Source: Phallus indusiatus
Lineage: Eukaryota > Basidiomycota > Agaricomycetes > Phallales > Phallaceae
Assembly: GCA_027605045.1 (NCBI GenBank)
Contig: JAQFWX010000003.1
Span: 992,001 to 1,056,000 of the forward strand
Reading direction: 5' to 3'
DNA length: 64,000 nt
Part shown: one piece after another, positions 13,233-24,966 of the stretch
Position numbering within the stretch: the first letter of the stretch is position 1
Layout: the number at the start of each line of letters is the position of its first letter
Notes under the pieces: model-generated
What the model was told of the DNA's origin: nothing
What the model saw: only the letters and a program-made list of their open reading frames with translations
Database searches by the model: none
Position numbers and translations under genes: made by a program

Positions 13233-13353
13233 AGGATTTTCCAATAACGATTAGAGCTCGTACTACGATTATACGAACCTGCTCCCTCGCAATCGCGTCT
13301 GAATTAACACGTGAAAGCGTAGAAATTTCCGTGTCGTAATACACAATTTATTG

Positions 13354-14261
13354 TCAAGTATACTCTCCATCCATTTCTTTGAGCGATCGTTCTCTAACAA
13401 CAGTCCATACACTCTGTCTTTGGTTCCGTACTAATCCTAAGTCTTCCCGTATCTCTTCCAAACGCTCTACATATTCCCTGCTGTCTTCCTGTAATTCGCG
13501 GAGAACAGCAAGGCCTTTTTCCAACAATTCTTCTTGATGTTCCCATCTTGGAGCTTGCTCAAGCGTAACCGCTTCTGCATGGGCATTATTGCCGTTTCCT
13601 AGTGGTGGTGGCATGTTAAGAAATAGCTTGTGGATTGGATAGAGGGGCCCATGGTCCATCAAAACTTGGTTACTATCGACATTACTTCCTTGGTCGCTAG
13701 TAAGATTTTCGTTTTCGTCCGAGTCTTCTTGCTTTGTGATAGCAATTTGATTGCTCGGTCCGTTTTTATTTCGACTATCCGCATTGTCACTTAGTACTTG
13801 CCACAGTCTGCCCATTGCACGACGGAGTTGCGTCTCTCCTTCAATAAGAGTACACGTCGCTTGCTCTAGGTCATTTATCATTTCAGATCTAAACGAACGT
13901 TGGGCCGCGGGATCCAGAACAAAGGATGTGAACGATAGGTGTTGCGTAGCTGGTACCGGATAAGGTGGGACTAGAGGAGGACTTGGGGAGCGCAAGTGCA
14001 ATCGAGGTGGCGATGGGGAACGAGGTTTCGAAAAGAGGGCTGCCGAGAGTCTTTTTCGTGCTCTCTCTTCTATCTATAAAAGTTGAACTTCAGCAGTCAC
14101 GAAAGAAAGCATCGACTTACTTCCCATTCTTCCTTCTGAGGACTCCATGAAGACAACTTATCTCTCCGCTGCCATTTAGCCTCCTGCTCAAACTTATTCC
14201 CCCAATTGCTTCCCTTCGCACCGGTTATATCTGCGAGCTCAACGAAAGAATAGTTGTCCAT
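13354..14261 (-). CDS. Conserved-looking coiled-coil protein of unknown function
   Basis: Not recognised. Two exons: the first runs from the ATG at 14261 (MDNYSFVELADITGAK) and ends in SPQKEEWE. The second, after a roughly 45-nt intron, begins IEERARKRLSAALFS and runs to the stop at 13354. A Pro/Ser-rich basic patch (SKPRSPSPPRLHLRSPSPP) suggests phosphorylation. A Glu/Gln-rich middle follows, and the C-terminal 70 residues are strongly heptad-like, around LRELQEDSREYVERLEEIRE. There is no signal peptide or membrane segment. Its ATG lies on the CATG that also carries a possible upstream RAD14 start, so the two genes share one very small promoter region. A nuclear scaffold role is possible but is only an inference. 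Confidence 0.75.
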
Positions 14262-14340
14262 GACGAATAGAGGTGCTGGACTCGAGTCACAGATTTGTGA
14301 CTCCACAGAAAGCGACACGCTCCTAATTTGTCAATGGTCC

Positions 14341-15468
14341 ATGGACCATTCCATTACCTCACAAGATGATCTTACGCCTGAACAGATAAAACGCTTTGAG
14401 ATCAACAGGTTGAAAGGTATTCGCGATTATTATTGTCTATTTTTCTTTATTAATGTTTGGTTCGCACCCAAAGCCAAGGCGAGACAACGAACTTTAGATG
14501 CCACACTGTCGTCCTCTTCTCATGTTAATGAAAATAATAAAAGACCCTTAGAGGTGGTATCCTCGAATTCCCATTCACCTACCGCGCCCAAGCCATTAAA
14601 GCGAGATTCTCGATTAGAAAAGTACTTTGAATATGACCTTAGCAAGATGGTCAATTCCAAAGGTGGCTTTCTCGTCGAAGATGATCAAGAGGTTACCGAA
14701 AGTCAAAGGGCTCTTCAACGACAGAAAGAACGTGAGAAGGCTATGGCTGAGCTGGATCCGCGTATGTGTTTCTGATATTTCGGTTTCTCTGAATATTCAT
14801 TCATTATCTGCAGCCCTATTCCTTGATAATAACCTCAATCCCAAATGCACGGAGTGCCAATCTGTTGATATTGACCAGCAATTTCTGAAAGTCTTCAAAT
14901 GTTGTGTATGCCACAAGTGTAAACAAAATATACCCGAGAAGTATAGTCTCTTGACGAAAACGGAATGCAAAGAGGTAGAATATAATAACCTGCTTGTTCG
15001 GCTGATCCACTTACTAGGGTATTGCAGGATTATTTACTGACTGATCGTACGTATAGCTATTTGATGGACGATACAACTTTTCTCAATGATCTGGTTTACT
15101 TAGCCGAGCTGCGAGATGAGGAAGAGCTTCCACACCTCCTGAAAGCAAATCCACATCACAGTACATTCTCCAACATGATGTTATATTTGAGAATGCAGGT
15201 AGAGACTTTTGCGTGGAAGAAATGGGGATCCCCGGAAGCACTGGACGCAGAGTATGAGCGTAGACAGCGCGAGAAGAAACGCAAAGGAGGCAAGAAGTTT
15301 GAAGCAGCTTTGAAGGAATTGCGAAGGAAGACCAAAGGGACGGTGTGGCAACAACGGCAGGATGCTGAGCACCATCATACTTTTGGACCATGCGTGTCCG
15401 ACCAAGATGGAAAACAAACGCAGACTTGCACCGAATGTGAATTTGTTATAGAAGTTGAGGAATTCTGA
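14341..15468 (+). CDS. RAD14: Nucleotide-excision repair protein RAD14 / XPA
   Basis: Verifies damaged DNA and organises the pre-incision complex. The start is set at the ATG at 14341 ([20 protein letters not shown]), which fits the family N-terminus. An in-frame ATG at 14260 would add 27 residues. After intron 1 comes [15 protein letters not shown]. Then comes the XPA core with its C4 zinc finger: CTEC (from about 14850), 18 residues, then CCVCHKC. The core continues [18 protein letters not shown], across an intron, to [16 protein letters not shown] and the DNA-binding block [20 protein letters not shown] basic helix ([21 protein letters not shown]) and the typical C-terminus follow; this last part ends [13 protein letters not shown], with a second Cys pair. 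Very secure. Confidence 0.95.
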
Positions 15469-15916
15469 TCTATTGAACTAGAGTCGTTTTATATAATACA
15501 TATGTATAAACAATTAATCAAAATGTGTTCGCAAATCCCTGTTAGAACTATTAGTTATGTCTCTGGAAAAAGTAAGGAAAATTTTCTTGAAAAATTCAGA
15601 ATTAGCATGGAAAATTAACCTCATAACCCATCCTTTAGATGAGCTTCAGGGCTTGACTCTATGATTTGTTTTTCTATCCTTTGTGAGGATGAATAGGTTC
15701 GAACAGATAACTAACCTGATAATTTTGATAAAATGGGCACGCGACTTGCTGAAAGCCTTGAGGATGAAGAGGTCCATGGAAAAGAAAAAACACTAACGTG
15801 ACGGTTTTCCAATCAACTTATATAATCATTTATAAGCGAAGTCACGACCATCACATGTCACGGTACATACGTTGAGTTTCAAATTTAAAAAGGTTTACAT
15901 CCTTTTGAACCGCTTC
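15469..15916. other. Intergenic, RAD14 to CUT8
   Basis: AT-rich spacer of about 450 bp between two same-strand genes. It should hold the RAD14 terminator and the CUT8 promoter and leader. No ORF, RNA gene or repeat is supportable. Confidence 0.5.
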
Positions 15917-17093
15917 ATGGCCAACATCTACCTACCGCCCTTCCCCCAACCACACCACCTGGACTTCCCTCGTAATGTCAATCATTCGTCATCTTCGTTA
16001 GGCTTTGGTTTTGGTCTTTCCTCGTCTCAGCCATCAACATTTGCACCGGCTCCTCTTTTCCCATACGGTAATCATCACCAGGTCCAACGGCCACAGAAAC
16101 GACGATTAGAAAATGACGAGGAAAGCGGCCCTCGTAGCGACGATGCCATGGATCGCAGTCCTACCCCCGAACGTCCCAAGCGCGGACCTATCAAACGATT
16201 GCGCATTGTCAACACAGATGATGCTGCAAAGGAGAAGCTTAAGGACCCTCACGATCACAAGGGGATAAAGGTTGCCAACTCTGACGCCGATGTCGGCGTA
16301 CTTTTAGGTATGTATTATCAATACTGATTCTAGTGTTCGTTTTTTAACAGCAGCACAAGCGTCTCTCCCACAGCAGTCGTTATTACCCCTGCTCATGTCT
16401 CTATTACGGGAACAGCCTAGTCTCAAACCAATCGTACTTTCTTTAATACCTCGGCCAACCTTAGCAGCCGCTCTTCAAGTACTAACAGACGCATCAAAGA
16501 CATTACGAGATGCGTACCCTTATTCAATGCCACAAAGTCGGCCGAACTCCGAATTTGACTCACACCATGACTCTAATTCTTTCGCTCGCGAAGTTTCGCA
16601 GTCATCAACTGTGGAGCGGTCAAGTGCGATGCGTGAGTCATACATTCTTTCTCGCCTTCGACCCCATATTTCCGAATTTATGGCAACGTGCTTCTCTTAC
16701 CTCCCGTACTTCTCGCTCTTGCCTTCGTCTTCCTCGGCCCATCTGTCTTCATCCGGTCTGAAACCACACCCTACGGAAACTTTTACGTTCTTATCTGCCC
16801 TCATGTCACATATTCTCTCGCAACCACAAGTGACGCAAAGTGAACTGCTGGCTCAGTTGATGCCTCGCCTTTTACAAGAGTGGAAAGCCTGGCTAGATCG
16901 GATTGATACAATAGTCAACCGTGAGGGTGGCATGTTCTCCGCCGAGACGGCACAAACCTGGGATCGGAATTTGGACGATCTTGCCGAGAAGCATGTTGGA
17001 ATGAAAGAGATACGCCATTCATGGATAAATAAAGTTGGATGGCTAGTTGGAAAGAGGCTTATTATGAACATGGATGAAGATGAGGAATTGTAA
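15917..17093 (+). CDS. STS1: Cut8/Sts1 nuclear proteasome tether
   Basis: Anchors 26S proteasomes at the nuclear envelope through a short-lived, Lys-rich N-terminal region. The ATG at 15917 begins MANIYLPPFPQPHHLDFPR. A low-complexity Pro/Ser/Phe N-terminus leads to the basic stretch RPKRGPIKRLRI, a nuclear-localisation-like and proteasome-binding-like region. One intron (about 16305-16350) follows VGVLL. The folded Cut8 domain is marked by SLLREQPSLKPIVLSLIPRP and TLAAALQVLTDASKTLRDAYPY. Its six-helix bundle continues through LRPHISEFMATCFSYLPYF and LLQEWKAWLDRID, to GWLVGKRLIMNMDEDEEL at the C-terminus. The family match is strong. BLM10, another proteasome partner, lies 2.7 kb away. Confidence 0.93.
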
Positions 17094-17184
17094 TTATGTC
17101 TCTTGTTTTTACGCAACAATTTCATCTACCACTGCATTATGATTTGGTGCTGTTCAGCATATTTTACATTATATACAAGAAAAT

Positions 17185-18046
17185 TCATTCCTCATATCGA
17201 TATGCAACCATGGCTTCTATTCTATGAACATCTGTACTGAAACTTCTTAACTTCACCTGCTGACTCTTGCCGGCCTCAATGGCAAGGGGATCTGTGTCAA
17301 CCCATTCCTCTGCTGGTACATCCGCCGAGTCTTTGGTGTATGCCAAAATATTGAATACGGTAGGATCTTCAAAATTTGGAAGGAAAGTTTCGCTAGAAAC
17401 AATTTGCTTCAAGATCCGACGGATTTCAGACTGAAATTCTGCCTCCGGTTTGGGCTGGGTTCTAATAAAATGTGAATTGAGTGTTGAAAGAAAGAAAAAG
17501 CTATTTTCTTACTGTGCGCGTTCACCATTTAATTGAGATTCGTTGACTGTAATGTCAAAAACCCAACGTTCAAGAGTAATCCTAGTGTCTCTGGCAATAA
17601 TTGCTACGACAAGTTGAGTGACCGAGCCAGTCAATAACCATTCTAGAGGATGACCAAAGAAATTAATTTCGATTATCTTGAAGATTCGAAACCAAATGTA
17701 ATGCTTTTGAGTCACCTTTAACTTGTTTCAAAATCCTAAGAATAGGTCAGGAATATGAAGTAAGAGAAAAGGATGAACTATGGAATTCACCTGTCGAGGT
17801 AATTCTCCAAAGCCAAGTCCTGGGTTACCAGTACTGTTTGACCATACTTCTTGACCATATGAAAGTCGTCGGATGGATAAACTCCTCGATGAAATAGGAT
17901 TCTGAAACATGATTAGCAGGAATGGAATGAGTTCAAAAGTTTTTGACGCACGTATTAACACTGTACTTGAAGAATTCTGTAACTATTTCGCATGAGCCTT
18001 TTAATGAAATGGCCTGAAGATTTCGAGCTTGCTTGGTGGGTGGCAT
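17185..18046 (-). CDS. MAD2: Spindle checkpoint HORMA protein MAD2
   Basis: Binds Cdc20 and Mad1 to block anaphase until kinetochores attach. The ATG at 18046 gives MPPTKQARNLQAISLKGSCE, then IVTEFFKYSVNT. After an intron comes ILFHRGVYPSDDFHMVKKYG, then QTVLVTQDLALENYL. The next exon carries LTGSVTQLVVAIIARD and LERWVFDITVNE. The last exon holds IVSSETFLPNFEDPTVFNIL and then VKLRSFSTDVHRIEAMVAYR, the C-terminal safety-belt region. At least five exons; length and blocks fit MAD2 throughout. It is divergent from NUP155. Confidence 0.95.
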
Positions 18047-18497
18047 TGTGATCAATGATGAAAGACTGAATCGCGTTCACCGCGCGTTACGTTTTTATCT
18101 TGGGCGAAGTTGCACGTGACTTTCTCAGTCATTTTATATAATAGGCTTGAGGCTTTTCCTACTTTCTTTGTCGTTAATCATCAAAAAGAAAGCATTTAAA
18201 AGGTTTGGAGTATATCGCAACAAGAGCGGGGCTCGCTACCTACCATGCAAAATTCAACGTTGAAGTGAGGATGTGCAAAGGATTTCGGGCTAAAACTGTC
18301 GTCAGTGCCCATCACACCTCTCCAAATCATTTGCAACTAAATTGTTTGGGTTTTAATATAGACATATCCATTGTACTTTCTAACTGGCTCAATCTTTCTC
18401 AATCCTCTCAGCTCTTAGGCTGCTGCTCTTGTGCTCGCAAGAACGAGTTTTATGTGACCGTGACATACGCGTGACACTCGTCTTTCTTCGCGTGAAC
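18047..18497. promoter_or_regulatory. MAD2/NUP155 bidirectional promoter region
   Basis: A 451-bp spacer between the divergent ATGs. It contains ACGCGTGA at 18467-18474, about 25 bp before the NUP155 ATG. This matches the MluI cell-cycle box bound by MBF/Mbp1-type factors. A GCGCGTTACG stretch lies near 18079-18090 on the MAD2 side. That either site works is inference, because ACGCGT also occurs by chance. Confidence 0.45.
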
Positions 18498-21400
18498 ATG
18501 GCTGCAGGATTTAGGGAGCAATCGACGCTGTTTGCTTCACAATCGCATTCGCAAGGATACCCCCTTCATGTTTCGTCTCCAAGTAAGATTGATGCGCCGA
18601 ACCTGGGGACGCTGTCCAAGGCTAGCGAATTGCTCAATTCGCTTTTTGAAAAGGACGCACAAATGATACCTGACGTGAAGGACATATTACCTGGTATGTT
18701 TGTACCACAGTTCATTGAGTAATTCATTATGTCAAATTAAGGTCCCTCGTCTTCCACCTACAACGTTACTCCGCATCGATCTTGGGTACCTTTTTTTCGC
18801 CCAGAGGGTCCGGAAGGTTTCAAAGCGATGCCTACAGGTGTTTTCGACGAATATGACGAAGGTATTATCACTGATCTTAATTTAGACTGAACTTACTCAA
18901 CATATCTTTTCAGTTCGTCCTCATTGCTGCATGGGTATTTTTCCTGAAATCCAGCGGGTCTGGATCACGCTTAATAACCGTCTTCTTCTGTGGGATTATA
19001 CTGAAGGGTATTAATCTCAAAATTAATTTGGTCAATCAACTTATTCATTTAATCCAGGTCTGATGTTCGAACGTTTGAAGACCAACCCGACGTGATTTTG
19101 CATGTAGGCCTGGTCAAAGCGAAGCCTGACGTATTTATCGACGAAATTCAGTTTTTATTGGTTCTTTCAACGTCCAGTTCTTTGATTTTGTTGGGTGTGG
19201 CCGCTGTACATACTCAAACCTCACCGAATGCTCCCTCCCGACTAGAAACTCGTCTCTACGACACAGGTTTCAGCCTCCCTTCGAGAGAGATGCAGTCGAT
19301 AATTGGCACTAAAGACGGCCGCATATTTATGTGCGGCAGTGAAGACGGATATTTATACGAACTTGTATACAAATCAACCGAAGGATGGTTCAGCAACAAA
19401 ATAAATCTAATATGTCACTCGACTACTGGTGGGCTTTCGGGAATCCTTCCTGTATCACTCTCGGCATGGGGCTTGGTGACAAACACAGGTGGTACGTGGA
19501 AGGAACTTTGTAATTATAAATTATTATAAACAGTTCATTATTATAGACCGCATTATATCCGTTGTTGTTGACGATGAACGTAATTGTCTTTATACGTTGA
19601 CTCAACAGCCCCATATATCTGTATATTCATTGGGGAGCAAAGGAGATACCCTGGTACTGCGGAGTACCATGAGAAGCATAGTAGCAGACGTTAATCGCAT
19701 CATTCCCAGCGAACCATTCACAATCATTTCTTTGCACGTTATCGAGCGAAGTGCCCGTAATACCGATTCTGATCAGCCTCAACTCATAGCGGTTACATCC
19801 TCAGGAGCTCGTATATATTTCTCCAAACAACGATACATGCTCGGTGTCGACGCGGACTCACTTCATTTATCCCACCTCCGTCTTCCCCCACAAAACTTAA
19901 GGCATTCTGTTGATAACTCTTCAATTCGTCCTAGGAATTTTGTTTCTTCCGTGGCATCGTCGAACCCGGCGACGTTCCAGATCAAACGCATTGAAGGATC
20001 GCTATACTCCTCCGGTATAACTCTTGAAAGACAGCCACCTGGGGACAATCCTGACAAGAGCGACAACATTATTTGCATTTCACCCGATTTCGCAACTATT
20101 TGTTTATTGGGACAGGCAGCCACCCCTCATTATACATCACATGTTAATTATTCGACGGGTTCAGGGAGTAGCTCGCGAACGGTGCTGACGGAATACGCGT
20201 TGGCAATGGCGATTTCGGGAAATGCTTGGGATATGTGTGAAGTCCCAAGTACTCCATCTGCAAAACGTCCGCCGGAGGGACTTTTGTCCGTGATTACCAA
20301 CGAGCTTGTTACCCAGTTTTCAGAACCGCAACGGAGGTTTTTAGTAATCAGTAACACCGGTCTTAATCTCATAATTAAACGAAGAGCTGTAGACTTTCTT
20401 CATGCGTCGTTAGTCGAAGCTGACTTAGGAAATCATCCCCCATTACAAGACTTCTTTACTAGGTTCGTAATGTTACCATTGGTCATATAATACTCTAACC
20501 ATCACAATATCAATTTCCCAGTTTTGGTCGAGATCAAACTTGCGCTATGCTTTTTGCACTTGCCGCCGGGAACACCTTTTTGACCGGTGATGGGACCCAA
20601 GCTACTACTATGGTGGCTAACAATGCGAAAGCTATGTTGTTCACACAAAGCGGAAAGCCAACGTTCAAAGAGGGGTCGGTTTTGGTGGCAATAGTACGTG
20701 TCTACGTGTTGTTTTTTTATCACACATCTCATCAAAGAAAAAGCGGTCGAAAGCAATGTCATCTTCAGTGGCCGGTATATGGGTTTGGCCTTGTATCTTT
20801 GTCGATTAATCCGGCCCATTTGGCGGGCCTTTGTCGTTGTCGGAGAAGAGTAAGATGCGCATTTTGACAGTTCCGATCCCCCCACTCACGATACACCAGT
20901 CCCCGAAAATTGACGTCCAATGTCAATGACTCTACAATGACGACCATTCAAAAAAACCTGGATTCCCTCAACAACTTTCTGGCTTCCAACCCTCACCTCT
21001 TTGATTCCTCCCAGGGGGACATTGGAGCAAATACTAGAACTAGTGCAGAACAAGAAGCCTGGAAGGTAAGCCAGATAGTAACCTAATCGTCATGATGTAA
21101 TAATGATTCCTGGATTGTTTAGATTGAAAGTGTATGTGCTTCTGCATTAAAGGCCTTGATATCACAGACCATGGAGGCGATCTCTTTCGTCTTGCTTCTT
21201 CAAGACTACGGTCTATCTCATATAGCCAGCTTGTGGGTAAACGACTTTTATTATATTGTTCTTTTGTTCAAAAATTTTCCAAAGGTGTGACCCACAAGTT
21301 TTCAAAAAGCTTACAAGTCTACACTACCGCGATTTGATTACAAGTAAAGAAGGACGTGATATAGCTCGTGCTTTAGTAACAGTCGTGATTAATCAACAAA

Positions 21401-23497
21401 TAGCGCAACAAACAAGTGTCCGTCATTTTTTACCTTCCTTTCACCCTATCCTTAGGCTAGTTCATAGGTAGACGCAATAAGCGAAATCCTGCAGTCGCGA
21501 TGCGGATCATTCTGCAGTATGGATGATGTGAAATACTTTAAGGTCTGCTGTTTCCTTTCATCGATATTTTCCGTTCATTTAGCCAATTATTTTCAGGCCC
21601 AAGAGAGTCTGCGTAAAGCGTCCGAGACACATAATCCGGAAGAAAAGGCGCGGTTCCTTCAGGAATCGCTAAAGTAAGGCTCTCAGAGAAATGCCGTGTA
21701 TCCAATCTAACATGGTCGTTAGACTTTTTGTTGACGGGGCCCGAAGTATGGAATTGCAAAATCTACGAGATATTGTCGACCATTACCGCGAATGCTCTTA
21801 CGCCTTAGGTACATCTGTTTTTATTTCTTGTCATACAGCTAAACGTTTCATCCGCACCTCAGGTTCTGTTTTCCTGCCCCTAAGATGTGCGCAAGAATTT
21901 GACCCTCTCAACGAGGGCCGAGATTATTGGCTACAAGGATCTTCAAAAGGCGACTCCGATTCTCGAAAACAATTTTATGATAAACGACAATCGTGTTACC
22001 AAATATGTGTCGATTCTTTGTCCGTTTTTGATGGCCAATCAGACGAAGCCATACAGAAGGGTCGTTCCGTGGACGAAGCAGAAGCTGCTCGGACAAGAGC
22101 TTATCAGCTAGCTTTCGAGTCTCAGGATCACATTTTCCATTCCTTTTTTTATGACTGGCTCATTAGCCGCGGAATGACAGAAGAGTTATTACAGGTTTGT
22201 AGACAACTTTCGTTTCTGCTCATGTATCTAATTAATTCAGTATCGGCCTCCCTTTTTGGAAGAACATTTGCAACGAAAGCCCCGTACTCTTGATAAACTT
22301 GACTTTTTATGGCAGTACTTCGTCAAAACAGAGCAACCGTTGCGGGCAGCGACAGTACTGGCAAATATTGCAGGAAGCCTCGAGTCAGTTGTTTTCAGCT
22401 TTCTGATAGTCCGCGCCCGACGGTTAATTTCGTAGGTTTCCCTTAACATTGGATAAACGGATTGAGTATTTAACTCTGGCATCAAACAACGCAAAATCAC
22501 ATTCTGGACTCGAGCAGCGTCAATATGAAAATGCAGTAGAATTCTTGACCGACATCGACGAAAAACTTGAGGTTGCACAAGTCCAAAGGGAATTGTTACA
22601 TGCTCTTCATGGCAAATTCCAAGGCAAAAACACGGAGCCGTTGCAGCGTTTGGAATCGGAATTGCTAAATATCACACAAGTGAGACTATAATATTTCGTT
22701 GCTCACGGTTTCCCTAACACTACGAGATCAGTTATATAGTGACTACGCTGAACCATACGACCTTCATGCATGCAAATTGCTTATTTTCAAAGTTTCGGAT
22801 CATAGAGATATCCGCCTCGTGCGAGATACTTGGGAAAGTCTCATCGCCGAAAGTTAGTGGACACAGTTCGACTACATACACTTTTTGAGCTCAAACGTTT
22901 TGTGCAGGTCGCACAGGGGCGACACCCCAGGAACAAATGTCCAACGTTTCTGCAGTTGTTTCTTTATTTGCGTCACGATTCTTTCCTTCAGAGGCTGCAT
23001 TTCCTCTAGGTAAGTATTCTATTAGATCGTTTCCCGCTGCACTGGCTGATTATGCCTAAGATGTGGTATCATTGCTACTGGAGAAACTGGCGTTAGAAAA
23101 CCGGGAGTTTACATCATATGGCTGGGCGCCGCGTATTTTGGCTAGTGGCAATATACCCTATGGAACAATATTCGACACATTCCATAATATGTACGAATCC
23201 CAGGTATGTTGCTTTGTATTTGCATCGTCGATGCAACAACGCCGTCACATTTTCATCTAGGTTCCTCCTTTCAACAAGCAAGACGCTGTTCAACTCCTTT
23301 CGTCTGATATAGCCGTTTTGATATCGGACTGGCTAGATGAGACAGTCCGGCCGCAATCAAAGATTTCGCGAAGCGAATTCCCGGCCAACCTCCTTGACGA
23401 GGCAGTCAGTCAATATATACGGGAATTGAATCCCCAAAAGCTAGATACGAGAAAACTTTATGAGGACCTTCGCATTCGGATAAGAGCGAGTTTCTAA
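18498..23497 (+). CDS. NUP170: Inner-ring nucleoporin NUP155 / NUP170 / NUP157
   Basis: A core scaffold of the nuclear pore inner ring: an N-terminal beta-propeller followed by an alpha-solenoid. The ATG at 18498 begins MAAGFREQSTLFASQ. Family blocks include IDAPNLGTLSKASELLNSLF, PPTTYNVTPHRSWVP-type sequence (about 18755) and MGIFPEIQRVWITLNNRLLL. Propeller sequence includes EMQSIIGTKDGRIFMCGSEDGYLYEL (about 19290-19365). Later blocks are VIFSGRYMGLALYLCRLIRP (about 20757-20815), PHLFDSSQGDIGANT and PLNEGRDYWLQGSSKGD. The C-terminal solenoid ends LYEDLRIRIRASF. There are many introns (more than 15). The stop at 23497 is only 42 bp from the convergent RING-CH stop. Secure family; exon joins approximate. 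Confidence 0.93.
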
Positions 23498-23539
23498 TCC
23501 AATTGTTGTGATTTGTTGTTAAAATTTGTATATAAAAAC

Positions 23540-24668
23540 CTAATGCACTTCTAGAATTACATTCTCGAGTCGGACCAAAAGCCTTCTAGCTATGGAACGA
23601 TTCATTCGATAAACATTACGCATGGCTCTGGAAGGTTGTTCATGTGAGGTATTGCGAGCCTTAACAAAGAGTGAACTTACCGAGCAACACCGACGAGAAT
23701 TAAAATAAGAACAAGAATTGTTGTAATGTTAGCCGCGGATTCCCTTCTGTTCTGGGTGCTGCGTCGAATAGCACGTAATCGAAAAGTACCGAACAAGCTT
23801 CACAAGATGAATGCACTTCCGGAAGACAATGCAGACGAGAAGGGAAAACTAGACTTACCTGGTCTGCCATATCCACGCGACAAAAGACATGCTTCCAATC
23901 GCAGATAGACCAAGCACAAAGCGGTGAACCAACCAAGTGAAGACACCCACTTCTGTGGGTGAACTATCACCAGGAGAGACAAACGGAGACATGTCCTCAT
24001 AGTCGATATCATCGGAGTATCCCCACCAACTCCAGGTCAATGTCTCTGACGCTTTGATTGCGTATTTCAGGACTAATTGGGTTACCTTAACTGGTGAGGT
24101 TATGAACTGTGAGACTGATCGCAAGTCGGATGAACGAGGTGGTGTTGCTAGGCTGGGAACTAGCCAGATTATAAGAGATGATGCCGCGAAAACAATCATT
24201 GTGAATATGATGGCAGTTGTCAGGCCCAGGAAAACTGATGTCAGAAAGTCATAGCTGAATTCCACTATGGTAAAGACGGTTCAGACGTAAACGTACGAGG
24301 TGATGTCGCCAAGTCAACAGCCAGAGTGCGCGCAAAAGCATAAGAATAATGGCAAGTATCGCATCGGTAAAAGGCACTTTGAGAACCAGATTCTGTTCGC
24401 CATTTATTCAGACACTGTCGAAAGAATGTCGTGGATGGGAATTAAGACTTTGAGAGGATTCGCGTGGTTTTGGACACAACACATACGTTTACATGAACAT
24501 ACTAATAAAATACGTTTATCTGTTATGAAATGTGTCCGAAACATGTTCCAAACTCACTTGCATAGAGCCTCGACACTGACAAGGTCTGATCAGACGACCG
24601 GACGTTTTCTCTTCCTCTGCACCGGACAAACAGATACGACACTGCCTTTCGGATTGTCTCTCATCCAT
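23540..24668 (-). CDS. RING-CH (MARCH-type) membrane E3 ubiquitin ligase
   Basis: The ATG at 24668 starts MDERQSERQCRICLSG. The C4HC3 RING-CH is assembled over three exons: CRIC, then CQC, then seven residues, then HVNC, and finally CDTC. This matches the family spacing exactly. The histidine sits in a 15-nt exon at 24487-24501 (YVHVN), flanked by introns 24415-24486 and 24502-24557. The ring is followed by the family-like YSYAFARTLAVDLATSP. Membrane segments follow: FLTSVFLGLTTAIIFTMIVF plus SSLIIWLVPSL, VHRFVLGLSAIGSMSFVAW, and ITTILVLILILVGVA. The tail is AMRNVYRMNRSIARRLLVRL and ends ILEVH at 23540. Such ligases ubiquitinate membrane proteins at the ER or endosome. Substrates unknown. Confidence 0.88.
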
Positions 24669-24760
24669 TGAGTGACCCCAATAAAAAATAAAAAAAAACA
24701 AGAAAAGAATTGGGAGACCTGCGGATAAAATGAAGTGAAGTGTGCTGAAGGAAAAGAGAA

Positions 24761-24844
24761 GGCTACTAGGAGATTTGAACTCCTGATCTTCGCATCATCA
24801 TTATATAATACAAGTGCGACGCTGTACCCCTTAGCCAAGCAGCC
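24761..24844 (-). tRNA. tRNA-Thr (anticodon TGT) with 13-nt intron
   Basis: On the minus strand the acceptor arms GGCTGCT and AGTAGCC pair, with one G-T. The D-arm is GCT...AGC. The anticodon stem is TCGCA/TGCGA, and the T-arm is AGGAG/CTCCT with loop TTCAAAT. The anticodon loop is 20 nt long. Removing 13 nt after A37 leaves CTTGTAA, with TGT as anticodon. The stem and loop resemble yeast tRNA-Thr(UGU). The intron position, one base after the anticodon, is the canonical eukaryotic one. Confidence 0.85.
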
Positions 24845-24966
24845 ATCGTGAATGACAGCGCCAACAAACTAGATGATTACATACTTTACTAATTGGACGT
24901 TCTGTTAATCAATCGATCGCACCTGCTCTACATAGGACCTGACAAACTCAGCAAGCATTGTTCCCG

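Noticed and set aside
20700..20950. Apparent insertion in the middle of NUP155
   Set aside because: After one ordinary intron the frame VIFSGRYMGLALYLCRLIRP matches the family, so no insertion is needed.
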